From NCBI GenBank assembly GCA_016190445.1, contig JACPQL010000051.1, positions 1-38,504 of the forward strand: DNA of 38,504 nt, read 5' to 3'. Origin of the DNA: Chloroflexota bacterium (GTDB lineage Bacteria; Chloroflexota; Dehalococcoidia; Lucifugimonadales; JACPQL01). The position numbers were made by a program, and so were the translations under genes. The notes below the pieces were generated by a model that did not search any database, had not been told where the DNA came from, and was given only the letters and a program-made list of their open reading frames with translations. Within the stretch, counting starts at the first letter, position 1. Every line of letters begins with the position of its first letter. Shown in pieces: positions 1 through 8,296 of the stretch.

Positions 1-172
1 GTCCCGACTCCGTCGAGGACTCGCGACAGAGTCGGAGCATCCAGGGGGTTTTCCATCCCCGGTGGCGCCCCGATTGTATCGGGGCATGACCGATTGCTTC
101 GTCGTCCCGATGTCATCGGGACTCCTCGCAACGACGATTTGTACGCGAATCTCTGGGACAGGACTCCAGTGC
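1..172. repeat. Inverted-repeat cluster downstream of leuD
   Basis: No gene is seen between the left edge and the end of leuD. The stretch carries three separate inverted repeats: CCGACTC (4-10) with GAGTCGG (29-35); GCCCCGAT (67-74) with ATCGGGGC (78-85) around a 3-base loop; and GTCCCGATG (104-112) with CATCGGGAC (114-122) around one base. The surrounding text, with ATTGCTTCGTC (94-104) before and ACTCCTCGCAAC (121-132) after the last palindrome, resembles small non-coding interspersed repeats. The GTCCCGAT/ATCGGGAC core recurs near 4650 and 29250. The hairpins could also help end transcription of the leu operon, but no clear T-run follows them on the minus strand. Confidence 0.6.
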
Positions 173-688
173 CTACGATGACGCGACCCCCCGCTGCCGG
201 AGCTTGCGCTGGGTGTACGGGATGAGGCCCCCGGCCTGGAGCAACTCCAGGACAAAAGGCTCAAAGGGAGCGGCCTTGAAAGTCTGGCGCCTGGTCAGGT
301 TGGTGATATTGCCTGTGCCCAGGTCAACCTCCAGCTCGTCGCCAGCCTGGGTGGCGTCCACTGCCTCCGGGCACTCCAGCACCGGCAGGCCCTGGTTTAT
401 GGAGTTGCGGAAGAAGATGCGACCGAAGCTCTTGGCCACGATGCAGCTCACCCCATTGGCCTTGATGGCGATGGGGGCGTGCTCGCGGGAGGAGCCGCAG
501 CCGTAGTTGGTGTCGGCCACGATCATATCCCCCGGCCGCACCCGCCCAACAAAGTCGGGGTCAATGTCCTCCATGCAGTGCGGCTTCAGGGCATCGGGAT
601 CGCTGGTCACGAGATAGCGGGCCGGTATGATCACGTCGGTGTCCACGTTTTTGCCGTAGCGATGGACTCTACCCCTAAGGACTTGCAT
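173..688 (-). CDS. leuD: 3-isopropylmalate dehydratase small subunit
   Basis: Small (swivel-domain) subunit of isopropylmalate isomerase. With LeuC it converts 2-isopropylmalate to 3-isopropylmalate in leucine biosynthesis, in the cytoplasm. The 171-residue product has the family signature NYGCGSSREHAP near residues 61-72 and an early DTDVIIPARYL motif, and its length is normal for bacterial LeuD. Two ATG codons are possible (694 and 688). The AAGGAG ribosome-binding site at 696-701 is only one base from the first but seven bases from the second, so 688 was chosen. It follows leuC by 39 bases and is the last gene of the operon in view; leuB, which often follows, would lie beyond the left edge or elsewhere. 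Identity is very secure; the start is fairly secure. Confidence 0.96.
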   Translation of the reverse strand: MQVLRGRVHRYGKNVDTDVIIPARYLVTSDPDALKPHCMEDIDPDFVGRVRPGDMIVADTNYGCGSSREHAPIAIKANGVSCIVAKSFGRIFFRNSINQGLPVLECPEAVDATQAGDELEVDLGTGNITNLTRRQTFKAAPFEPFVLELLQAGGLIPYTQRKLRQRGVASS

Positions 689-727
689 TGTCATGCTCCT
701 TCTGCTGCTGGACTGACCATCCCTCCG

Positions 728-1990
728 TCACACCTCGTCCGGGTGGGCCACACGCCCAAGGATGGCGCTGGCGGCCGCCACCACGGGGCTCGCCAGGTAG
801 GTCTCGCTCTTCACGTGGCCCATCCTGCCCGGGAAATTGCGGTTGCTGGTGCTGACGCACCGCTCCCCCTCCGCCAGGACCCCCATGAAACCGCCGATGC
901 ACGGGCCACACCCGGCCGTGCTCACCACGCATCCAGCGTCGGCAAACGCCTCCAGCAGCCCCTCCTTCATCGCCTGGTTCCACACCGCCACCGATGCGGG
1001 CATGACGATGCAGCGCACCCGCTGGTGCACCTGCCGGCCCCGCATCAGCTCCGCCGCCTCCCTCAGGTCCTCCATCCTGGCGTTGGTGCAGGAGCCGATG
1101 AAGACCTGGTCTATCTCCACCTTCTCCCTGGCCACCTCCCTTACCGGCACCACGTTCCCAGGGCTCCACGGCCTCGCCACCACCGGCTCCAGCTTGGAGA
1201 CATCGAACTCGTAGGTGGCGGCGTAGCTGGCGTCCGGGTCTGGCTCATACACGGTGTAGGGGCGCTTGGCCACGGGTCGGACGTAGTCCAGAGTCACCCG
1301 GTCTACGGGGACTATCCCCGCCTTGCCACCCGCCTCCGCCACCATATTGCACATGGTCAGGCGGGCCTCCACGGAGAGGGCACGGACGGCCTCCCCCTCG
1401 AACTGCATGCACGCATAGAGAGCGCCGTCGGTGCCTATCTGGCCGATAGTGTGCAGGATGAGGTCTTTGGAGCGCAACCAGCGCCCCGGCTGGCCGTGGT
1501 AGATGAACCGCAGGGTGGGCGGCACCTTCATCCACAACTCTCCCATGGCCATGGCAACGGCTGTGTCCGTGCTGCCGAAGCCAGCGGCAAAGGCGCCCAG
1601 GGCCCCCACCGTGGTGGTGTGGGAGTCGGCCCCCACGTACACATCCCCCGGCACGACGTACCCCTGCGCGGGGAGCACCGTGTGCTCTATGCCCCCTTTG
1701 CCCGCGTCGAAGAAGATGCACCCCTGCTCCTGGGCAAACTGCCGACACGTCTTGGCGTTGGTGGCCGACGCGATGTCCTTGCTGGGTACGAAGTGGCTCA
1801 TCACTAGCGCCACCCGCTGGGGGTCAAAGACCTTGCCCACGCCCAGATTGCGGACCTCCCGGATGGCCATGGGGCCGGTGATGTCGTTGGCCATGGTGAA
1901 GTCCACCTTCACCTGGAGCAGGTCACCGGGCGACACCCGGGCCCGGCCCGAGTGGGCTGCAAGTATCTTCTCGGCAATGGTCATGCCCAT
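728..1990 (-). CDS. leuC: 3-isopropylmalate dehydratase large subunit
   Basis: Large, catalytic aconitase-fold subunit of isopropylmalate isomerase (leucine pathway). It is 420 residues, the usual length of the shorter LeuC type found in many non-proteobacterial lineages. Three cysteines placed to hold the 4Fe-4S cluster are visible: Cys301 in FIGSCTN and Cys361 and Cys364 in AGCGPCIGG. The GADSHTTTVGALGAF segment (about 120-134) is also typical. The ATG at 1990 has a GGAG site eight bases upstream. leuC starts only 15 bases after the stop of the PIN toxin gene, so it is probably co-transcribed with the toxin module as well as from the upstream T-box promoter. Confidence 0.97.
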   Translation of the reverse strand: MGMTIAEKILAAHSGRARVSPGDLLQVKVDFTMANDITGPMAIREVRNLGVGKVFDPQRVALVMSHFVPSKDIASATNAKTCRQFAQEQGCIFFDAGKGGIEHTVLPAQGYVVPGDVYVGADSHTTTVGALGAFAAGFGSTDTAVAMAMGELWMKVPPTLRFIYHGQPGRWLRSKDLILHTIGQIGTDGALYACMQFEGEAVRALSVEARLTMCNMVAEAGGKAGIVPVDRVTLDYVRPVAKRPYTVYEPDPDASYAATYEFDVSKLEPVVARPWSPGNVVPVREVAREKVEIDQVFIGSCTNARMEDLREAAELMRGRQVHQRVRCIVMPASVAVWNQAMKEGLLEAFADAGCVVSTAGCGPCIGGFMGVLAEGERCVSTSNRNFPGRMGHVKSETYLASPVVAAASAILGRVAHPDEV

Positions 1991-2005
1991 GATGGGTTCT
2001 CCTCT

Positions 2006-2458
2006 CTACAGGTAGTCATCCATGTACAGGTAGGGGATGCCAGTCAGCCGAGAGGCGATGAGGGAATCATTGCCTATTATGGCGTCGCACCGCTCCTCCA
2101 GGGCCGTGGCCACAACGATGGCATCCAGCGGTGAGAGGCGTGTACGGGCTCGAACGTCCGCCGCCCTGCGGGCCACAGCGCGGTCCACAGCGCGCACAGT
2201 AAGATTGGGCCTCTGACGGAGGAACATCTCCACCCTGTCATAGGCACCAGTGTCCCGGTCCCGCAACGGCTTCACCAGAAGCTCCATCTCAACCACCGTA
2301 GACACCAATCCCACCACCTCACCGCGCTCCATCATCTCAATCGCCCGGGCCACATAGGTAGTGTACGGCTCCCTTCCTTCCAGCAGGTATATCAGGGCGT
2401 TGGAGTCGAAGGCAATGCGGCGCAGCGAGGAGAGCCGGCCCTCCCAGCGAGACGTCAC
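2006..2458 (-). CDS. PIN-domain ribonuclease, VapC-like toxin
   Basis: PIN-domain protein of 150 residues, the expected size for a VapC-type toxin; such proteins are Mg-dependent RNases. The acidic active-site set is visible: Asp18 (FDSN), Glu57 (STVVEME), Asp112 (SPLDAIVVATA) and Asp131 (GND). The reading frame is open further upstream, but a GTG at 2456-2458 overlaps the TGA stop of the preceding gene (2455-2457) in a GTGA arrangement, which implies translational coupling to the antitoxin; this GTG was taken as the start. The gene lies inside the leucine operon, between leuA and leuC. All key acidic residues are present, so nothing suggests inactivation. The RNA target is not predictable from sequence. 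Confidence 0.9.
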   Translation of the reverse strand: MTSRWEGRLSSLRRIAFDSNALIYLLEGREPYTTYVARAIEMMERGEVVGLVSTVVEMELLVKPLRDRDTGAYDRVEMFLRQRPNLTVRAVDRAVARRAADVRARTRLSPLDAIVVATALEERCDAIIGNDSLIASRLTGIPYLYMDDYL

Positions 2459-2976
2459 ACTGCCTCGCCCTGCAAGTGCCTTGCGATCTCCCGCACCAAC
2501 CTGTACCACACGAGGTCTCCAATTTCCACAGGTGGAGCGGGTATAATCTTGCGCACGCCACCATGTTGAACGAGCTTCTCCAGCACCTCTGCAAACCTCT
2601 GCCTAGCGACACCTGATCGGTTACACAAATCAGAATGGCCGCTGGTGAACTTTGGGCATCGCAGGAGATAATTTACCATCTTGGCAACATCTTCATCGCC
2701 CCTCATGAGGTCCTCAAACTGCTCCCGCCATTCCCAGCGCTCCTGCCCGCCGCGCTCTCCGGCAATGTACCTGTCTATCTCCTCCACCGTGGAGCCGTAC
2801 ACGCCCTTCAGGCTCCCCTTGAAACGCTCTACCGCGTTCTCCCCCCCCTTCATCAACACGATGCGCCAGTCTATAGCCTCGGCCAAGAGCTTGTCTCCAG
2901 GCTTCAGGTCCATGGCGCGCACGATCTCCATGGGCAGGGTCACCTGATACTTGCTGGACACGGTTATCGCAGGCAT
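2455..2976 (-). CDS. AbrB/MazE-type antitoxin with extra C-terminal domain
   Basis: Residues 1-45 form a SpoVT/AbrB swapped-hairpin DNA-binding domain (MPAITVSSKYQVTLP, then DLKPGDKLL), as in VapB/MazE antitoxins that bind operator DNA and neutralise the toxin. The product is 173 residues, about twice the usual VapB length. After an acidic helical stretch (about 50-105) it has a second part with a winged-helix look, CNRSGVARQRFAEVLEKLV followed by a short strand-rich segment, ending in a helix. That second assignment is inference from helix pattern. The ATG at 2976 is chosen because the AbrB domain begins there and AAGGGGGGG lies just upstream; an in-frame ATG at 3000 is possible but sits inside the operator. 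It overlaps the toxin gene by four bases. Confidence 0.85.
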   Translation of the reverse strand: MPAITVSSKYQVTLPMEIVRAMDLKPGDKLLAEAIDWRIVLMKGGENAVERFKGSLKGVYGSTVEEIDRYIAGERGGQERWEWREQFEDLMRGDEDVAKMVNYLLRCPKFTSGHSDLCNRSGVARQRFAEVLEKLVQHGGVRKIIPAPPVEIGDLVWYRLVREIARHLQGEAV

Positions 2977-2987
2977 TAACGGCCCCC

Positions 2988-3038
2988 CCTTGGTAAGCAT
3001 ACCAAGGAAATGGTACAATCTACCAAGCCAGCAGTCAA
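2988..3038 (-). promoter_or_regulatory. Toxin-antitoxin promoter with twin palindromic operators
   Basis: On the minus strand TTGACT (3033-3038) and TACCAT (3010-3015) are separated by 17 bases, a good sigma-70 layout. Two palindromes with the same core overlie it: TGGTA-n5-TACCA at 3011-3025, covering the -10 box, and CCTTGGTA-n4-TACCAAGG at 2988-3007, covering the likely transcription start. Their centres lie about 20.5 bases apart, two helical turns, so two repressor units could bind on the same face. This is what is expected of a self-repressing AbrB-type antitoxin. The promoter lies just after the leuA stop and could also feed leuC and leuD. Confidence 0.75.
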
Positions 3039-3045
3039 GGTGCCG

Positions 3046-4602
3046 CTACGGCGTACTGACCGCCTCCGGAGCCCTGGCCACATCCCCCATGGCCAGGAGG
3101 CGGTTGAGCGCGTTCATGTACGCCTTGGCGCTGGCCACGATGATGTCCGTATCGGCGCCCCTGCCGATGTAGGTGCTGCCACCGCTCTCAATGCGGATGG
3201 TCACCTCACCCACGGCGTCAATGCCCTCGGTGACCGCCTTGACGCTGAACTCAGTGAGCCGGTTGGGGACGTTGACCAACCTGTTGATGGCCTTGTACAC
3301 GGCGTCCACCGGGCCGGTGCCCGTGGCAGCGTCCTGGTGCACCTGGCCCCCCGGCCCCATGATACGCACCGTGGCCGTGGGCACCTCGTGGTTGCCGCAG
3401 GAGACCTGAATGTGGTCCAGCGTGTAGGTCTCATCGAAGCTGCGCCGCTGATTGCTCATCAGGGCGATGAGGTCCCTGTCCGTCACCTCCCGCTTCTTGT
3501 CCGCCAGGTCCTTGAACGCCTCAAAGAGGCGCACCATCTCGGCGTCCGTGGGCTGGTACCCCAACTCGTTCAGCCGGGCCTTCAGCCCGTGGCGGCCGCT
3601 CAGCTTACCCAGCACCAGCTCGCTGCCGGGCACGCCCACTGTGAGCGGGTCCATTATCTCGTAGGTGGTGCGCTCCTTCAGTATGCCGTCCTGGTGTATG
3701 CCAGAGGCGTGGCGGAAGGCGTTGGCCCCCACAACGGCCTTGTTGGGCTGCACAGGGAACCCGGTGATGTCGCTCACCAGCCGGCTAGTGGGATAGAGCT
3801 GCCTGGTGTCAACGCCGGTGGTCAGGTTGAAGAACTCTCCCCTGGTATGGATGGCCATTACGACCTCTTCCAGGGAGGCGTTCCCCGCCCTCTCGCCAAT
3901 GCCGTTGATGCAACCCTCCACCTGCCGTGCACCGACCCTTATGGCAGCCAGGCTGTTGGCCACCGACAGGCCCAGGTCGTTGTGGCAGTGAACGGAGAGG
4001 ATTACCGTGTTCCCCAGGGCCGGTATGCGTTCCCTCAAGTAGAGGAGCAACTGAGCAAACTCCTCCGGGATGGCATAGCCCACGGTGTCCGCGACGTTGA
4101 TCGTCGTGGCCCCGGCGTCTATGACGGCCTGGAGCAGCTCCACCAGGTACTCTGGCTTGGTCCTGGTGGCGTCCATGGGCGAGAACTCCACGTCCGGCAG
4201 GTACTTCTTGGCCCTGGCCACGTTGGCCACGGCCATCTCCACCACCTCTTCCCTATTCTTTCGAAGCTGGTGCATTATGTGGATGTCCGAGCTGGAGAGG
4301 AAGATGTGAACCCTTGGCCGGGCCGCATCCTTCACCGCCTCCCACGCCCGGTCCACCGCCGCCGCGTTGGCGTGGGCCAGACCGGCGATGATGGGCTTGC
4401 GCACCTGCCTGGCTATGGTCTGCACCGCCTGGAAGTCGCCCGGGGAGCTGATGGGGAACCCCGCCTCGATGACGTCCACCCTCAGCCGCTCCAGTTGCTG
4501 GGCCACCGCCAGCTTCTCCTCCGCGGTCATGGCCGTGCCCGCGGCCTGCTCTCCGTCGCGCAGCGTGGTATCGAAAATCAGCACCCGCTCTTTATCTGTC
4601 AT
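3046..4602 (-). CDS. leuA: 2-isopropylmalate synthase
   Basis: First committed enzyme of leucine synthesis: condenses acetyl-CoA with 2-oxoisovalerate. The 518-residue product has the HMGL-like TIM barrel in its first 270 residues, beginning with the signature DTTLRDGEQ (11-19). The metal-binding HCHNDLG and the GERAGNASLEEV motif lie near 200-240, and the HASGIHQDG segment is near 290. A C-terminal LeuA dimer domain follows (about 365-510), the usual site of leucine feedback inhibition. The ATG at 4602 has an AAAGGA site five bases away. The gene is separated from ilvC by 343 bases and from the toxin module by 69. Citramalate synthase is a possible relative, but the placement with leuC and leuD favours LeuA. 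Confidence 0.95.
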   Translation of the reverse strand: MTDKERVLIFDTTLRDGEQAAGTAMTAEEKLAVAQQLERLRVDVIEAGFPISSPGDFQAVQTIARQVRKPIIAGLAHANAAAVDRAWEAVKDAARPRVHIFLSSSDIHIMHQLRKNREEVVEMAVANVARAKKYLPDVEFSPMDATRTKPEYLVELLQAVIDAGATTINVADTVGYAIPEEFAQLLLYLRERIPALGNTVILSVHCHNDLGLSVANSLAAIRVGARQVEGCINGIGERAGNASLEEVVMAIHTRGEFFNLTTGVDTRQLYPTSRLVSDITGFPVQPNKAVVGANAFRHASGIHQDGILKERTTYEIMDPLTVGVPGSELVLGKLSGRHGLKARLNELGYQPTDAEMVRLFEAFKDLADKKREVTDRDLIALMSNQRRSFDETYTLDHIQVSCGNHEVPTATVRIMGPGGQVHQDAATGTGPVDAVYKAINRLVNVPNRLTEFSVKAVTEGIDAVGEVTIRIESGGSTYIGRGADTDIIVASAKAYMNALNRLLAMGDVARAPEAVSTP

Positions 4603-4631
4603 GGCTATCCTTTCCCTTCCGTGCGTTAGTT

Positions 4632-4755
4632 TTGAGCTGTCATTCTGAGTCCCGATGTTATCGGGTCGAAGAATCTGGGGTGGGGTCTCTCTTGATATGG
4701 ACCCTCTCCGCCGCCCCAGACCCTTCGCTTCGCTCAGGGTGAGAGGGCAGACGTC
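4632..4755 (-). repeat. Interspersed non-coding repeat in the leuA leader
   Basis: Between ilvC and leuA. Read on the minus strand it runs from CCCTCTCACCCTGAGCG through GAAGCGAAGGGTCTGG to CCCAGATTCTTCGACC, then CGATAACATCGGGACTCAG and AATGACA. The CCCGATG-n-TATCGGG core is a short hairpin, and CACCCTGAG/CTCAGGGTG text recurs at 29292-29322. This pattern resembles small dispersed repeats seen in many copies in Chloroflexota genomes (recalled, not searched). It has no coding capacity and lies within the probable 5' leader of leuA. Confidence 0.6.
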
Positions 4756-4945
4756 TTTTCACTTGCCCTGACGCCCCTGCGGACGCAAGAGAGTCCTTGG
4801 CGCGCTGTCGCACGATGAAGGGGTCAAAGGGTAACGCAGTCCGCCCGGCCGAGCCCTGCCAGGACCCGCTCCGAGCGGCGAACTACGCTAGCTTCCTCCT
4901 GCTGCATCATTATATTTCACTCCAACCCTGATTCTGCCGAAGCCC
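4756..4945 (-). promoter_or_regulatory. Possible secondary promoter upstream of leuA
   Basis: The rest of the ilvC-leuA gap. A perfect TATAAT lies on the minus strand at 4909-4914, but no good -35 box sits 16-18 bases before it, so the promoter is uncertain. If used, transcription would start near 4902 and give leuA a leader of about 300 bases. A 28-codon open frame (4910 to 4824) starts on top of this box and is probably not real. No T-box antiterminator motif and no clear terminator hairpin with a T-run are seen here. Confidence 0.35.
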
Positions 4946-5950
4946 CTACCCTTGCTGTGGCTTCTTCAGCCAGCTCATCATGGCGCGCAGCTCCTTGCCC
5001 ACCCGCTCCACGGGATGGTCCACGTTCTCCTGGCGCAGCCGGTTGAACCGTGGGCGCCCCTCATCGTTCTCGGCGATCCACTCCTTGGCAAAAGAGCCGT
5101 CCTGGATCGCCTTCAGCACCTGGCGCATGTTCTCGCGCACGTGCTCGTCAATGACCCGCGGGCCACGGGTGTAGTCCCCGTACTCGGCGGTATCGCTCAC
5201 CGAGTAGCGCATGTAGCCCAGGCCGCCCTCGTAGATAAGGTCCACAATGAGCTTCATCTCGTGGAGCACCTCGAAATAGGCCAACTCCGGCTGGTAACCC
5301 GCCTCCACCAGAGTCTCGAACCCAGCCTTGATGAGGGAGCTCACGCCGCCGCACAGGACCGTCTGCTCCCCAAAGAGGTCCGTCTCCGTCTCCTCAGCAA
5401 AGGTGGTCTGCACTACTCCAGCGCGAAGAGACCCCACCCCATAGGCATAGGCCAGGGCATTCTGGAGCGCCTTCCCGGAGGCGTCCTGGTGCACCGCCAC
5501 CAGGGCGGGCACGCCGTTACCCTCCACAAATATCTCCCTCATACGGTGGCCTGGCGCCTTGGGCGCGATCATGGAGACGTCCACGTTGGCGGGCGGCACG
5601 ATCTGCTTGTAGTGGATGTTGAAGCCGTGGGCAAACATCAGTGTCTTGCCAGCGTTCAGGTGGGGCTGGATAGACTCCTTATACAGCCTGGCCTGGATGG
5701 TGTCCGGCGTCAGCATCATCACCACGTCTGCCTGGCGGGCAACTTTGTCCACCGTGTCCACCTTCAGGCCGTTCTCCTCCGCCTTCTTCCAGCTCTTGCT
5801 GCCCTGGTACAGTCCCACCAGCACCTTGAAGCCGTTGTCCTTCAGGTTCAGGGCGTGAGCGTGCCCCTGACTACCGTAGCCAATGATGGCTATGGTCTTG
5901 CCTTTGAGCAGGGAAGGGTCAGCGTCCTTCTCGTAGTAGAGTTTCGCCAT
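4946..5950 (-). CDS. ilvC: Ketol-acid reductoisomerase (NADP+)
   Basis: Second shared enzyme of valine, leucine and isoleucine synthesis: isomerises and reduces acetolactate to dihydroxy acids using NADPH and Mg. At 334 residues it is a class I (short) enzyme. The Rossmann motif [13 protein letters not shown] starts at residue 24; the cofactor loop [13 protein letters not shown] follows (46-58) with serines that suit NADPH; the C-terminal all-helical domain carries the [11 protein letters not shown] and CGGVSSLI metal and substrate motifs. The frame is open upstream to 6118, but the conserved N-terminus ([11 protein letters not shown]) starts at the ATG at 5950, behind GGAGG. It lies 56 bases after ilvN in the same operon. 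The loop has Tyr-Gln where many relatives have Arg-Glu or Arg-Pro, a small deviation. Confidence 0.97.
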   Translation of the reverse strand: MAKLYYEKDADPSLLKGKTIAIIGYGSQGHAHALNLKDNGFKVLVGLYQGSKSWKKAEENGLKVDTVDKVARQADVVMMLTPDTIQARLYKESIQPHLNAGKTLMFAHGFNIHYKQIVPPANVDVSMIAPKAPGHRMREIFVEGNGVPALVAVHQDASGKALQNALAYAYGVGSLRAGVVQTTFAEETETDLFGEQTVLCGGVSSLIKAGFETLVEAGYQPELAYFEVLHEMKLIVDLIYEGGLGYMRYSVSDTAEYGDYTRGPRVIDEHVRENMRQVLKAIQDGSFAKEWIAENDEGRPRFNRLRQENVDHPVERVGKELRAMMSWLKKPQQG

Positions 5951-6006
5951 CAGCCTGAATCCTCCATCACAGGATAGGGGCCAAATCGAGAAACCGTGAG
6001 CCCAGG

Positions 6007-6531
6007 CTAGCCGGCCTGACCATGGCCGTTTTCCTCCACCATTGCCGCGCCTCGGGTCATGGCCACCCGGCCCGTGCGCATCATCTCCTTTATGCCAAAG
6101 GGCTTGAGCAGATTGCAAAGAGAGTCAATCTTGTCCACATCCCCCGTGACCTCGATGATAAGCGAGTCCGGGGCCACGTCCACGATGTTCGCCCGGAATA
6201 TGTCCACGATCTGGATGATCTCGCTCCGCACTGCCGCTGGCGCCTTCACCCTGACCAAGGCCAACTCCCTACAGACCAGGTTCTCAGAGGAGATGTCTGA
6301 CACTCGCACCACCTCGACCAGCTTGTAGAGCTGCTTGGTCACCTGCTCCACAGTGGCGTCATCGCCCCGGACCACAAAGGTCATTCTCGATAGGCTGGGG
6401 ACCTCGCAGTGGCCCACCGCCAGGCTGGATATGTTGTAGCCGCGACGGCGGAACATGCTGGCGATGCGGGTCAGCACTCCAGGCTTGTCCTCCACCAGGG
6501 CTGTAATGGTGTGATCAGCTACCGGAGCCAC
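6007..6531 (-). CDS. ilvN: Acetolactate synthase regulatory small subunit
   Basis: Regulatory subunit of acetohydroxyacid synthase. Its N-terminal ACT domain binds valine and carries feedback inhibition to IlvB. The 174-residue product has the ACT motif [20 protein letters not shown] at the N-terminus and the ALS_ss_C domain in the second half, normal for the IlvH/IlvN type of about 160-175 residues. The start is a GTG at 6531 preceded by GGAGG at five bases. It overlaps the end of ilvB by 13 bases, so the two subunits are translationally coupled, as is usual for this enzyme. Confidence 0.96.
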   Translation of the reverse strand: MAPVADHTITALVEDKPGVLTRIASMFRRRGYNISSLAVGHCEVPSLSRMTFVVRGDDATVEQVTKQLYKLVEVVRVSDISSENLVCRELALVRVKAPAAVRSEIIQIVDIFRANIVDVAPDSLIIEVTGDVDKIDSLCNLLKPFGIKEMMRTGRVAMTRGAAMVEENGHGQAG

Positions 6532-8216
6532 ACTCTCTCCTCCAATTTCTCTTCTATCATCTCCGCCGCACTCTCCCCCGACGGTACCATGGGGTAGACG
6601 TTCTCCTCCGGCTCCACCATGAAGTCTATGACCACGGGGCCGGAATGCTCTATGGCGCGCTGTATGGCGGGCACCACCTGGACCTTGTCCGTGACCCTAA
6701 GCCCCAGAATGCCATAGGCCTCCGCGAGCTTCACAAAGTCCGGGTTATGGGTGTAGCCCGTAGCCACGTAGCTCTTCTGGTAGAAGAAGTCCTGCAACTG
6801 GCGCACCATACCCAGGAAGTTGTTGTTTATGATGGCCACCTTCACCGGAATATCGTTCTCCATCATGGTGGCCAGCTCGTACATAGTCATCTGGAACCCA
6901 CCGTCGCCCGATATGGTCCACACGGGAACATCGGGGCGGCCCACCGCGGCCCCAATGGCGGCGGGCGTCTCGAAGCCCATGGCACCCAGCCCACCCGAGG
7001 TGATGAGAGTGTTGGCCTCCTTGAAAGCGAAGTGCTGGGCAGCCCACATCTGGTGCTGGCCCACCCCAGTGACCACGATGGCCTTGCCTCCGGTGAGCTC
7101 GGAGAGCTGGCGGATCACGTACTGAGGAATGAGCTTGTCCGTCTCACGTATGGTGTCGGAGGGGTGCTCACGTCGCAGCTCCTCTACCTCCCGGAGCCAC
7201 TCGGTGTGAGTGGCCTGCTCCACATGCCGGTTGAGCACCCGGAGCACCCGCTTCACATCCCCCACGATGGGCACATGCACCTTCACGTTCTTGCCGATCT
7301 CCGCTGGGTCCACGTCTATGTGGACCACTCGGGCCCGGGGAGCGAAGGCGCTGACCCTCCCCGTTATCCGGTCGTCAAACCGCAACCCCACGCCGATGAG
7401 CAGGTCGGCCCTGTCAATGGCCAGGGTAGCGTAGGCCATGCCGTGCATCCCAGGCATACCCATGCTGAGGATGTGGCTGCTGGGGAATGAGCTTATCCCC
7501 AGCAGGGTTGTGACCACGGGGACCTGGGCCTTCTCCGCCAGCTCCCTCAGCTCCTCCCAGGCCCCGGAGATGATGACACCATGGCCCGCCATGATAACGG
7601 GCCGTTTGGCCTCCGCTATGAGCCTGGCGGCCTTCTTGATCATCTGGGGGTGGCCCTCCAGCACGGGCCGATGGCCCCGAAGGCTGACCTCCTCCGGATA
7701 TTCAAACTCAGTGGTCTCGGTGAGAACGTCCTTGGGAATGTCCACCAGCACCGGCCCGGGCCGGCCCGTCCTGGCAACGTAGAAGGCCTCCTTCATGACC
7801 CTGGGCAGGTCCGCCGTCTCCATGACCAGATAGTTGTGCTTGGTGATGGGCAGAGTTATGCCCGTGGTGTCAGTCTCCTGAAAGGCGTCCCTGCCAATGA
7901 GGTTCCTGGGCACCTGGCCGGTGATGGCCACCACCGGCACCGAGTCCATCATGGCTGTCGCCAGAGCGGTAACCAGATTGGTGGCACCGGGGCCAGAGGT
8001 GGCGACGCACACGCCCACCCTGCCTGTGGCCCGAGCGTAGCCGTCAGCGGCATGGCCGGCTGCCTGCTCGTGGCGCACAAGGATATGGCGGAGCTGTGGG
8101 TACTGGGGCAGGACCTGGTAGAAGGGCAATATGGCACCGCCGGGCAGGCCGAACATGACCTCCACGCCCTCCCGGCGCAGGCTCTCGCACACCATCTGGG
8201 CACCAGTAAGCTTCAT
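6519..8216 (-). CDS. ilvB: Acetolactate synthase catalytic large subunit
   Basis: Thiamine-diphosphate enzyme that joins two pyruvates (or pyruvate and 2-oxobutyrate) at the start of branched-chain amino acid synthesis. The 565-residue protein has the three-domain layout of the family. The N-terminal domain has FGLPGGAILPFY and the catalytic glutamate in VRHEQAAGHAADGYAR; the middle domain binds FAD; the C-terminal ThDP site has GDGGFQMTMYELAT followed by INNNFLGMVRQ. The ATG at 8216 has AGGAGG four bases upstream. It is the first gene of the operon, directly after the T-box leader, so leucine starvation should raise expression of the whole ilv-leu set. Confidence 0.97.
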   Translation of the reverse strand: MKLTGAQMVCESLRREGVEVMFGLPGGAILPFYQVLPQYPQLRHILVRHEQAAGHAADGYARATGRVGVCVATSGPGATNLVTALATAMMDSVPVVAITGQVPRNLIGRDAFQETDTTGITLPITKHNYLVMETADLPRVMKEAFYVARTGRPGPVLVDIPKDVLTETTEFEYPEEVSLRGHRPVLEGHPQMIKKAARLIAEAKRPVIMAGHGVIISGAWEELRELAEKAQVPVVTTLLGISSFPSSHILSMGMPGMHGMAYATLAIDRADLLIGVGLRFDDRITGRVSAFAPRARVVHIDVDPAEIGKNVKVHVPIVGDVKRVLRVLNRHVEQATHTEWLREVEELRREHPSDTIRETDKLIPQYVIRQLSELTGGKAIVVTGVGQHQMWAAQHFAFKEANTLITSGGLGAMGFETPAAIGAAVGRPDVPVWTISGDGGFQMTMYELATMMENDIPVKVAIINNNFLGMVRQLQDFFYQKSYVATGYTHNPDFVKLAEAYGILGLRVTDKVQVVPAIQRAIEHSGPVVIDFMVEPEENVYPMVPSGESAAEMIEEKLEERVWLR

Positions 8217-8269
8217 GCAACCTCCTCCCTATCTCGGGGCCAGGCAACCCACCACTGGCCCTAAAACAC

Positions 8270-8296
8270 GAAAAGCCCGTCCTACAAAGGGACGGG
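8270..8296 (-). terminator. T-box intrinsic terminator
   Basis: On the minus strand CCCGTCC and GGACGGG (8276-8282 and 8290-8296) form a 7-bp GC-rich stem with a 7-base loop, followed by CTTTTCGTGTTTT. This is the terminator that the T-box antiterminator competes with; read-through into ilvB depends on uncharged tRNA. Confidence 0.9.

Noticed and set aside
479-1807. Long plus-strand open frame opposite leuC
   Set aside because: It is the complement of a clear LeuC gene; the protein is His/Arg/Gly-rich shadow sequence without any motif.
3010-4629. Long plus-strand open frame opposite leuA
   Set aside because: Shadow of LeuA in high-GC DNA; no domain pattern.
4824-4910. 28-codon minus-strand frame as a leuA leader peptide
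   Set aside because: Only three leucine codons, not clustered; no ribosome-binding site; its ATG sits on the -10 box, upstream of the predicted start.
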